DNA of 29,502 nucleotides. Origin: a virus. The notes beneath the pieces are model-generated. The model saw only the letters and a list, made by a program, of their open reading frames with translations. It searched no databases and had not been told where the DNA came from. The position numbers and the translations under genes were made by a program. The DNA is taken from positions 1-29,502 of the IMG/VR virus record IMGVR_UViG_3300042402_001208; one strand, 5' to 3'. Below are positions 15,510 to 22,468 of this stretch, piece by piece (position 1 is the first letter of the stretch; the number at the start of each line of letters is the position of its first letter).

Positions 15510-17633
15510 TTAGATAGCACAACCTGTGCTATCACAGAACTTGTTAGCGTTAGCATCTTCACCTTCAGTGGTCAAAGCGCTAAAATCTAGCGGTAAGAGT
15601 GTAGCTGCATAAGCTTCAATCTCTTCTCTAGGAGTAGAAATATATGGAGCTTGTGCATATCCATGATCGTCTAGCGGTAACAAGCTAACACCTTTTAATT
15701 GTTTATCGAAGCAGCTTAGCGCTCTAGCAATTTGAGACTTTTCATGGTCTCTAAAAGTTATTGTGATACTAACTTGGTTATCGCTCCACTCACGTTGCAA
15801 ATCAACAGCATTAGCAAACTGTTCCCAAATACTTACATCTTTATTACTAATAGTCCCTTTTTCATGTAAAACAGGGAAGTAAACTACAGATGTTCTAATC
15901 GGGTCGCTTACCGCAGGTTCTATTCTGTAGTTAGCTGCTCTCAGAACAGGAATTAGCTCACTGGTATTAGATACTCTAACAGTTCTGTAGTAGCTTTCAG
16001 CTTCTGCATGGTGAATACCTGGAAGAGCGCCTGCAACTAGAGAAACTGTTCCACTAGGCTTTACGCTAGTCTTTTTAACTGATAAAGGAATACCTAACCA
16101 CTCAGAATACTTATGATCTAAATAGTTAATATAGCTATAAGCTCTGTCACAGAATTCGTCTAGATACTTACGTCTTCCGACTTTTAGAATTGCTTCTTGA
16201 ATGCCGCTCTGAGAAGTACCGATTCTGCGATTACGCTTGATAACATCATTAGTTTCTCTCCAATGTGTAGGAACTAAGGTAACTGTTTTAGCGTATAGAT
16301 AAGCAAATTTCAGTGTGCGCTGGAAATCCCAATAATCATTATGCTTAGCTGGATATGTTTCTACCAAGCAGCATAGTTCATAAGGCTCAAGCGATTGTTC
16401 TAAGCAAGGGTTGCCACCACGAACTCTGCTATCTTTCCAATCTGCTGGATCTTTCATACGGCCATAAGCTTGCATATTCTCTAACCAAGCAAAACCTGGC
16501 TCACCGTTTATAGCAATACTTTCAGCAGCTTTGGTATAATCCATACCAATTCTAGCGAATAATGAGTTGTTAGATGCCCAGCGCCATCCTCCAAACTTGT
16601 AGGCCCACTCAGCATCTGAATACTTTTTAGCAATTAACGCTCTAGAGTTCCAATCGCTATTATAAGTGTTATAGTCTTCTTCGCTTAGATCTTTTAGCTC
16701 AATAGGAGCAACTGATCCAGTTTCTACTCCAAATTGTTGCCAATCTTTCATTGTCGTAAATTCTTCATCTTCTGGTTCACCAAAAGCAATTTCAGCAGTA
16801 CGACGAACGTTTCCAGCTACAACAATCTTACCAATAATATTCATTATGTCGGTAATATCTACAGAAGTTAGTAGCGTATTTTCACTACGAGCGCGATTGT
16901 CTAGAATATCTCTAATGCCATAAAATCCTTGAACTAGAGGCTCTGGTCCAGAAGCTACACCGCCAAATCCTTTAATTGGTTCTCCGTAAGCACGTACCAA
17001 GCTAACATCAGGTTGAACAGGATTAGAACCTTCTTCTAAATAAGAGTCGATCAAGCAAGAGATAAGTTCTACCCAACCTTCACGGCTATCTTCAACAGTA
17101 ATAACTTCAAGATCACCAGTGGGTACTGATGAAGCTATCTTGCCAGCTCCTTTAGTATCAAAACCTACACCAACTCCTACCATACTCATATCCATTAAGA
17201 ATGCGAACGGCTTTGATAGTTCTGCGTCAATATTTTCGGTGCTAACAAAAGCACAGTTATTTAAACAGGCTCCACCTTTTTCCCATACAAAGTCTGTACC
17301 CATCATCCAAAGTCCGCGACCTGGAGGAGTCCATTTAAAGCTGTATAGTCTGCCAGCTGCTTCTTCTGCTAGCTTGTGAGCACGCTTTTCGTCCCAAGTA
17401 TGTCCAGAAGTAATAGAATGAGTTTTTAGGATAGAAAACATTCCCTCAATAACTCTGACAACACATTCAGCCCATGTTTCCAGTTTTCCATTATCTTTTT
17501 TTCTGGCATATGTTCTGTAATAAGTGAAAGCAGATAAACCACCATATCCCCAAATTACAGGTGTAGCATTTAATTCGTCTTTAAAAGTTTGCTTTAGTTT
17601 AAAGTTAATTGGATTTTTTCCAATTGTAATCAT
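15510..17633 (-). CDS. nrdJ: Class II (adenosylcobalamin-dependent) ribonucleoside-triphosphate reductase
   Basis: The 707-residue protein closely follows the monomeric RTPR plan known from Lactobacillus leichmannii (739 residues). The N-terminus has WGYGGLSAFTYYRTYARKK. SLNNC-type Cys127 (GGACLNNCAFVS) is the first active-site cysteine. The radical-site loop GGNPCLEQSLEPYELC gives Cys410 and Glu412, and KPSGTVSLVAGALPGIHH is the phosphate-binding region. The C-terminal redox pair is Cys700/Cys705 (FCDSTGC). The enzyme makes dNTPs from NTPs without oxygen dependence but needs host cobalamin. No intein or frameshift is seen. The ATG has AAGGAG upstream, and a strong hairpin lies at 17661-17686. 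No cobalamin riboswitch precedes it: only 39 bases separate it from sbcC. Confidence 0.96.
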   Translation of the reverse strand: MITIGKNPINFKLKQTFKDELNATPVIWGYGGLSAFTYYRTYARKKDNGKLETWAECVVRVIEGMFSILKTHSITSGHTWDEKRAHKLAEEAAGRLYSFKWTPPGRGLWMMGTDFVWEKGGACLNNCAFVSTENIDAELSKPFAFLMDMSMVGVGVGFDTKGAGKIASSVPTGDLEVITVEDSREGWVELISCLIDSYLEEGSNPVQPDVSLVRAYGEPIKGFGGVASGPEPLVQGFYGIRDILDNRARSENTLLTSVDITDIMNIIGKIVVAGNVRRTAEIAFGEPEDEEFTTMKDWQQFGVETGSVAPIELKDLSEEDYNTYNSDWNSRALIAKKYSDAEWAYKFGGWRWASNNSLFARIGMDYTKAAESIAINGEPGFAWLENMQAYGRMKDPADWKDSRVRGGNPCLEQSLEPYELCCLVETYPAKHNDYWDFQRTLKFAYLYAKTVTLVPTHWRETNDVIKRNRRIGTSQSGIQEAILKVGRRKYLDEFCDRAYSYINYLDHKYSEWLGIPLSVKKTSVKPSGTVSLVAGALPGIHHAEAESYYRTVRVSNTSELIPVLRAANYRIEPAVSDPIRTSVVYFPVLHEKGTISNKDVSIWEQFANAVDLQREWSDNQVSITITFRDHEKSQIARALSCFDKQLKGVSLLPLDDHGYAQAPYISTPREEIEAYAATLLPLDFSALTTEGEDANANKFCDSTGCAI

Positions 17634-17660
17634 TTACGTTCTCCTTACGCATAAAAGAAT

Positions 17661-17686
17661 CTATCCGCTCTCTCAAGAGCGGATAG
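17661..17686 (-). terminator. Hairpin overlapping the end of sbcC, before nrdJ (terminator or processing signal)
   Basis: CTATCCGCTCT (17661-17671) and AGAGCGGATAG (17676-17686) form an 11-bp perfect stem with a 4-base loop. On the - strand it is followed by ATTCTTTTATG, an interrupted U-tract, so termination may be partial. The sbcC stop codon (17675-17673) falls in the loop and the nrdJ Shine-Dalgarno begins about 15 bases downstream. No promoter is visible between it and nrdJ, so some read-through, or a role in mRNA processing or stability, is needed. Confidence 0.6.
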
Positions 17687-19502
17687 TGCTTATATTATTC
17701 TTTTTCTCAATCTCTATTCGTGGAATTAGGGGGTGAGAGTAGTCATGTGATATTAAAAAGACATTTAAGTCTTTTTCTTCTTGAAGTACTTCAAACAAGC
17801 GTTCTTTACCTGTTTCATCTAATACTCCAGTTATTTCATCTAAAAATAGCAGGTTTATACTTTTACCGCCTATTTTAGATAAAGTTCCTCTAACCGCTAA
17901 TAAAACAGAAGTTTGTACTCTAGAAAATTCTCCGCCAGATAGAGAATCTATACTTACTTCTTCACCGTTATTAACTACAACGATATTTAGTTTATCACCA
18001 GTTAGTCTAAATAATACTTGGAATTGTCCATCGCTAAGTAACGCTAGATAATAGTTTATACTATCTTCTAGTTGCTTTGCTATATTCTCTAGTTTATAAG
18101 CTACAATTCCAGAAGTAGAAAAGGCTTTTCTTAAAACAGTTAAGCTACTTATCTCTTCTTGAATAATAACTATATCATCTTTTATCAGCTCTTGTCTAGC
18201 TTTAAAATCTCTAATTTGCTCTTTTAGGGCATCTATTTTAGCGTTTCTAATTTTAACACTTTCATTAAAGTTAAGAGCTTCGTCTCTACTTTTCTTTTGT
18301 GACTCATAAGTAGTTTTTAATGCTTTTAACTTATTAGATATATCATTAAAGTCCGGATACTCTTTAGGTATGCTATTATCTATAAGTTGAGATAATTGAG
18401 TAAATCTATCTATCGCTTTAGTATTATTATCATAAGCTTTTTTATCACTAGCGTTTTTAGCTATAATATTAGATAGTTCTTTTATATTAGCTTTTCTAGA
18501 CTCTATAGAAGCAGTTAGAGCTTCTACTTCCCTGCTTAATTCAGCACTTAGCTCTTTAGACCTAGAGTTATCTATTGATTGTTTACAAGCATAACAGTGA
18601 TCTGAAGTATCTAGTGCTTGTAAATCTTTTAACGCTTTGGATTTACTAGATTCTTCTTTATACGACACACTCTTTTCAATCTCTAATTGTTCTAGTATCT
18701 TAGGATCTAGATCTGCGTAAGACATTGCAACGTCAAACTTTATGCCTTGCTGCTCTTGAATGTGTAGATTATTTTTATCTATATTAGAACATATAGATTT
18801 TTGCTCATTTATTTCTGCTTGTAATCTATCTATTTCAGGAACTAGTAACTCGTCAACTGCTGGAACTTCTATAGGCTCTGCCTTTTCTGGTAACTGATTC
18901 TGAGACAGAAATTGCTGTACAGTTTTAAGTTCTCCATTTTTACCTGCTAGCTCTTTTTCTTTAGCGCTATTCAAAGTTTTTAATTCATCGCCTATTTCTA
19001 GATATTTAGAAAAGTTAAATAGATTTACTAAAAACTTCTTTCTGTTAGTGTCAGTAGCTTTTAAGAACTCTAGTAGATCCGTACTGCTTTGGTAAGTGAG
19101 TTGACTAAATGTTTCAAAATCTCTTCCTATAGAATTAGATAGTTCTTTATAAGTATCTAGTACTTTATGCTCACTAATATCTTCACCGTTTTTGACAATA
19201 GAAACTTTAGTAGATGCGCCTTGTCTTTTAGACGTTAATTCGTACTCATCGTCATCAATACTGAATACTAGCTTAGCTTCCCAGGTCTTTGCATTATTAT
19301 ACTTATTTAATATATCAGACTTCTTTAAGCCTTTAACATTTTTATTATATAACAGTTCTTGTATTATTAGAGCTAAAGAACTTTTACCGCTACCATTAGG
19401 AGCTGCTAGTTGTGTTATTTTATTTTGATTTAGTATTAGTTTATTATTCGGTCCATAGCTAAACATATTACTAAATTCTAATGTTTTTAATACTACTCCC
19501 AT
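17673..19502 (-). CDS. sbcC: SbcC / T4 gp46-like recombination nuclease ATPase subunit
   Basis: The 609-residue SMC/Rad50-family ATPase has Walker A AAPNGSGKSSL (about residues 33-42), two long coiled-coil arms, and a zinc hook CYAC near residue 302. The ABC signature LSGGEFSRV is near 517 and Walker B NLLFLDEITGVLD near 550. It is much shorter than E. coli SbcC (1048) and near T4 gp46 (560). With the SbcD-like product of the preceding, one-base-overlapping gene (TAATG) it should form the Mre11-Rad50-type complex that trims DNA ends for recombination-dependent replication. In T4, gp46/47 also degrades host DNA. A hairpin overlaps its stop codon. Confidence 0.94.
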   Translation of the reverse strand: MGVVLKTLEFSNMFSYGPNNKLILNQNKITQLAAPNGSGKSSLALIIQELLYNKNVKGLKKSDILNKYNNAKTWEAKLVFSIDDDEYELTSKRQGASTKVSIVKNGEDISEHKVLDTYKELSNSIGRDFETFSQLTYQSSTDLLEFLKATDTNRKKFLVNLFNFSKYLEIGDELKTLNSAKEKELAGKNGELKTVQQFLSQNQLPEKAEPIEVPAVDELLVPEIDRLQAEINEQKSICSNIDKNNLHIQEQQGIKFDVAMSYADLDPKILEQLEIEKSVSYKEESSKSKALKDLQALDTSDHCYACKQSIDNSRSKELSAELSREVEALTASIESRKANIKELSNIIAKNASDKKAYDNNTKAIDRFTQLSQLIDNSIPKEYPDFNDISNKLKALKTTYESQKKSRDEALNFNESVKIRNAKIDALKEQIRDFKARQELIKDDIVIIQEEISSLTVLRKAFSTSGIVAYKLENIAKQLEDSINYYLALLSDGQFQVLFRLTGDKLNIVVVNNGEEVSIDSLSGGEFSRVQTSVLLAVRGTLSKIGGKSINLLFLDEITGVLDETGKERLFEVLQEEKDLNVFLISHDYSHPLIPRIEIEKKNNISTIRS

Positions 19503-20461
19503 TATTTTATACCTAATTTAGAAAATAGCTGTAGTACGCTATTTTTATTTTCTACTTTAATAAAATCTAGATACAAGCTAAGCTCTTCTTCTAAGGTTTT
19601 ATCTGTTAAGTCTAGCACCGAGTTTTCTGTAGGCTTATCAGCTATCTTCTTATCTAAAAGCTCGTGATTCTTAATTTTGCTGAGATTATCAATAGTTCCA
19701 GTAACTTCATAAACAACGTGATGAAACTTGTCTGCTACTAGCTCTTTTGAAACATCTACTGTTTTTCTTATAAGCTTAGGAAGTTCTAAGTCAACAAATT
19801 CTACTGTATAATTGTTAGGCCCAGTATAGTTTATTACGTTAACACCGTACTCTCTACTAGCATCCCTATCAAAAGTTGTATTGATAGGGCTACCAGAATA
19901 ATATACATTATACTCTTTATATTTATGATTAAAATGTAAGTCTCCTAATAGTACTAATGGCCAAGGTTTTAGCTTATCGAAATCATATTCAGCTGTAATA
20001 TGCGGAGGAACTTCTCCTCTGATATGCGTAACAAGTATATCACCTTCTACGTATGAAGGAGTATTACCTATTTGCATTTCCCCATAAGGAAATAACTGAA
20101 ATCCTTGACCATTAATAACTTTTCTAGCATTTTTAGTATGAAGAATGAAATTAGGATTATTTATAGCATTCTCTGTTTGAAAATGCTCTAAAAATGTATT
20201 ACCTTTTGTAGAAGCTTCATGGTTTCCAGGTATAGCAAGTGTGGGCTTTGTAACAGAATTAGCATAGCTCAGAAATACACAAATCTCATCCGGCTCTGGC
20301 TTTTTATCAAATATATCTCCAGCTAATACAACAATATCACAGTCTTGTTCTAACTGTAATAATTTTTGAAATAAAGCGTTAAATCTATTTAATTGCCACT
20401 CATATGGAATCTTCTTTTTGTGAAGATTTATATGAATATCTGCTACATGTAAAATTTTCAT
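19502..20461 (-). CDS. sbcD: SbcD / T4 gp47-like recombination nuclease subunit (metallophosphoesterase)
   Basis: The 319 residues carry the Mre11/SbcD phosphoesterase motifs: VADIHINL (Asp8, His10), VVLAGDIFDKKPE (Asp49), IPGNHEAS (Asn80, His81), LVTHIRGE (His in motif IV) and LLGDLHFNHKY with YSGSP following. The last ~100 residues would form the cap/Rad50-binding region. It pairs with the SbcC-like ATPase encoded by the next gene, with the SbcD stop and SbcC start sharing a base. Its own start likewise overlaps the stop of the glycosyltransferase gene (TAATG), so translation is coupled across three genes. Confidence 0.94.
   Translation of the reverse strand: MKILHVADIHINLHKKKIPYEWQLNRFNALFQKLLQLEQDCDIVVLAGDIFDKKPEPDEICVFLSYANSVTKPTLAIPGNHEASTKGNTFLEHFQTENAINNPNFILHTKNARKVINGQGFQLFPYGEMQIGNTPSYVEGDILVTHIRGEVPPHITAEYDFDKLKPWPLVLLGDLHFNHKYKEYNVYYSGSPINTTFDRDASREYGVNVINYTGPNNYTVEFVDLELPKLIRKTVDVSKELVADKFHHVVYEVTGTIDNLSKIKNHELLDKKIADKPTENSVLDLTDKTLEEELSLYLDFIKVENKNSVLQLFSKLGIK
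19767..19794 (-). promoter_or_regulatory. Possible internal promoter in sbcD, toward sbcC
   Basis: On the - strand TTGACT (19794-19789) and TATAAG (19772-19767) have a 16-base spacer, each five of six to consensus and like the other TTGACT promoters here. It lies in coding sequence about 265 bases before sbcC, so it may be chance in AT-rich DNA. Confidence 0.25.
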
Positions 20462-21357
20462 TATGCCCTTTGTAGTATGTTTGCTAGATTACCTTCAAAA
20501 GTGTAACTTCCAACGTGATTTAGTTTAGTATTAGGATCAACCCAAATCTCACCGCCCATGCGTTGCCATCTACGACAGAAAGCATAATCTTCAGATAGAT
20601 AGCGTCTATCTACTGGATCAATTTCAGTATCCCAGAAAGCGTAGCAGTGTGGATTAAATTTTGGATCAATAGAAGAATCGTTTTTATAGTGTAGTTCTGG
20701 GAACTCTTGTACCATACGTTCGATAACTTCACGCTTTACAATAAAGAATCCGGTAGATGCGTCTAACACTTCTACTGCTCCCATATGAGTTCTTACTCTT
20801 CTAGTTTCTGGATCTGCTTTTAGATTAATAGCATAGTCAGCACCATAAGTAGCTATCTGCTCAGTTTTACCTGATTGAACAGCATTTTGTACCTGTCCCC
20901 AATTAATTGTTTTTTTAGGGTATGCACCTGCAATAATATCTTTATCCATAGCAAGCATTCTAATAACTGCATCGGGATCAAATTCAATATCCGCATCAAT
21001 AAACATAAGATGAGTGCAGCTTTTATCTTCTAAAAACATAGCTGTTAGAATATTTCTAGCACGAGTAACCAGACTTTCATTTCTTAATGTAGTAATCCTA
21101 AAACGGATTCCATGCTGCATAAGCACTTGAGACATTCTAAACATACTTAAAAAGTATTGGTCGGTTACAGCACCGCCGTAGCATGGAGTGGCAAAAAAGA
21201 TATTCATCTTCCTTAGAAAATTCATATCAATAGTTACTTTATCACCATCAATAGAACTAAACCCTGCTGGCAGATTATTAGTATTAGACACAGTAGAAGA
21301 CGGGGCTCTTTCAAGCCCAGAATTCGCTGCTAAATCTTTTAATGATTTTTTTTTCAT
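20461..21357 (-). CDS. GT-A fold glycosyltransferase (family 2-like), phage type
   Basis: The 298-residue protein has a GT-A core. MNIFFATPCYGG starts the nucleotide-binding fold at about residue 51, RNESLVTRARNILTAMFL follows, and HLMFIDADIEFD supplies the DxD metal/nucleotide-sugar motif (Asp121, Asp123). Later, STGFFIVKREVIERM and LSEDYAFCRRW resemble the acceptor-side ED motif. The first ~50 residues are a polar extension. Substrate and acceptor are not visible. Candidates are virion protein glycosylation, host surface glycan change, or modified DNA bases. It lies between SSB and SbcD with overlapping ends on both sides (ATGA with SSB, TAATG with sbcD), so it is made together with replication proteins. 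Confidence 0.8.
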   Translation of the reverse strand: MKKKSLKDLAANSGLERAPSSTVSNTNNLPAGFSSIDGDKVTIDMNFLRKMNIFFATPCYGGAVTDQYFLSMFRMSQVLMQHGIRFRITTLRNESLVTRARNILTAMFLEDKSCTHLMFIDADIEFDPDAVIRMLAMDKDIIAGAYPKKTINWGQVQNAVQSGKTEQIATYGADYAINLKADPETRRVRTHMGAVEVLDASTGFFIVKREVIERMVQEFPELHYKNDSSIDPKFNPHCYAFWDTEIDPVDRRYLSEDYAFCRRWQRMGGEIWVDPNTKLNHVGSYTFEGNLANILQRA

Positions 21358-22007
21358 AGATCTTCCATTCCCTCAGTGCTATTAAGATCTCCAGCAACTT
21401 CTTCGGTAAAGTAACTAGTATTTTTTAGCAACCATTCTTTTTGTTCTTCATATGTTTGGCGCTTGAAGATTGTGTCAAGGCTAAACAGTTCCATTTCTTT
21501 TTCAGCAGCAGTCAATGGAATAGTATTACGACTAGGCATAACTGTATACTTTACGTTTTGTGGTTGTGGGCCTGTCTTTTCTCTTTTAATAGTGATATCA
21601 TAACCATTATCAGAGTCTGCTGGGCTACCATAGTCAGGATTCATTGCATAATCTACCAATTGCTTATAAATAGTAGTTTTTAGATCTAGAAGTTTTGCTT
21701 TTCCATCTTTTCTGTCAATTACATTACAAATATATGCAAATTGAGGTTTTTCAGAATAGATGTAATCAGGCAGTTCTTTGATAGGATCTCTGCTAGAGTT
21801 GAATTGCTCAGTTTCTCTATCGAAGCTTAAGCACTCTAGAGGGTACTTTTTACCTTCATTAGTTACTACCCAGTAAACATAACGAGGCATAACAGGTCCT
21901 ACGAATCGCACTCTGGTTTCAGCTCCGTCAATGCGGATTCTTTCGATATCGCGTGAGTTGTTAGATTGTGCTTGTGGTTTTTTAAGTTGTGTCCAGTCTC
22001 TTCCCAT
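21354..22007 (-). CDS. Single-stranded DNA-binding protein, T4 gp32-like
   Basis: The 217-residue protein has a basic N-terminal segment (MGRDWTQLKKPQAQ...), an OB-fold-like core with RIRIDGAETRVRFVGPVMPR and YVYWVVTNEGKKYPLECLSF, and a Lys/Tyr-rich middle (LKTTIYKQLVDYAMNPDYG, ITIKREKTGPQPQNVKYTVMPSR). An acidic C-terminal tail (EEVAGDLNSTEGMEDL) is of the kind used by SSBs to recruit partners. This order is that of T4 gp32 relatives, though the gp32 zinc ligands (His and three Cys) are not present; only one Cys lies in that region. It would coat ssDNA for polymerase, helicase and SbcCD. GGAG precedes the ATG by 8 bases. The call rests on motif impression and neighbourhood rather than strong identity. 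Confidence 0.7.
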   Translation of the reverse strand: MGRDWTQLKKPQAQSNNSRDIERIRIDGAETRVRFVGPVMPRYVYWVVTNEGKKYPLECLSFDRETEQFNSSRDPIKELPDYIYSEKPQFAYICNVIDRKDGKAKLLDLKTTIYKQLVDYAMNPDYGSPADSDNGYDITIKREKTGPQPQNVKYTVMPSRNTIPLTAAEKEMELFSLDTIFKRQTYEEQKEWLLKNTSYFTEEVAGDLNSTEGMEDL

Positions 22008-22009
22008 TT

Positions 22010-22441
22010 TTAATTCTCCAGTGGAAATATAATTTTATCTTTGATCTTACGTATCAAAGGGTTTGTGTGGTATTGCGGTTCTACGTAGTGTTCAGGTATC
22101 CAGTTGTTTTCGTTAATAATAGATCTCTGACTTAATATGTAAAGATAGTCACTTTTGTGCTTTGCAGAAAATCTCATGTGTAAAAAAGAACAATCACGTA
22201 TATAGCTTTGTGGTTCGATAGTTTTGTAGTGAGAAAATATACCGGTTCTATGAATTCCTATATACCCATAATTCATAAGAGTGCTAGGAATGGTATCTAG
22301 AAATAGTTTTTTCTTTAATAAGTCTAAGCTGCCTGATAACGGCTTATTTAATCCTACACATAGAGCAAATATGAGGATAAGCTGTGATTCAGGTACTTTT
22401 GTTATTGATGTTATTTCACACCAGTTGTATCGTATTACCAT
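22010..22441 (-). CDS. Protein of unknown function (143 aa)
   Basis: I recognise no family. The predicted protein has a hydrophobic segment near the N-terminus (SQLILIFALCVGLN, about residues 19-32), then mixed sequence with many Tyr, His and Ile, ending IRKIKDKIIFPLEN. It lacks a clear Shine-Dalgarno, and the ATG at 22441-22439 overlaps the -10 of a good promoter, so this start would not be on a transcript from that promoter. The next in-frame ATG is about 55 codons on. Either the frame is translated from read-through mRNA or the true start differs. The stop lies two bases before the SSB start, and the SSB Shine-Dalgarno lies in its last codons, which supports it as an operon member. Confidence 0.6.
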   Translation of the reverse strand: MVIRYNWCEITSITKVPESQLILIFALCVGLNKPLSGSLDLLKKKLFLDTIPSTLMNYGYIGIHRTGIFSHYKTIEPQSYIRDCSFLHMRFSAKHKSDYLYILSQRSIINENNWIPEHYVEPQYHTNPLIRKIKDKIIFPLEN

Positions 22442-22468
22442 AATATAATTTTAAATAGCATTAGTCAA
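22440..22468 (-). promoter_or_regulatory. Sigma70-type promoter before SSB/GT/sbcDC segment
   Basis: On the - strand TTGACT (22468-22463), a 17-base A/T-rich spacer and TATTAT (22445-22440). The first bases after the -35 (AATGCT) and the -10 match the promoter before polA (28180-28208). The -35 shares a base with the stop of the TPR-glycosyltransferase gene, and the -10 overlaps the ATG of the 22441 gene. Confidence 0.7.

Noticed and set aside
15510-17633. Intein or split in nrdJ
   Set aside because: The frame is continuous at about the normal length, and the catalytic loops are uninterrupted; the polymerase is likewise uninterrupted.
17634-17700. Cobalamin riboswitch upstream of the B12-dependent RNR
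   Set aside because: Only 39 bases separate the genes; the hairpin is a simple stem without a B12-box-like core, and a riboswitch would need about 200 bases.
17119-17736. Forward frames opposite nrdJ and its upstream region
   Set aside because: They are antisense to a strongly conserved enzyme; no promoter or Shine-Dalgarno is seen.
21354-22007. Zinc-binding gp32-type SSB
   Set aside because: Only one cysteine lies in the core, so the zinc site of T4 gp32 is absent even though the overall plan fits.
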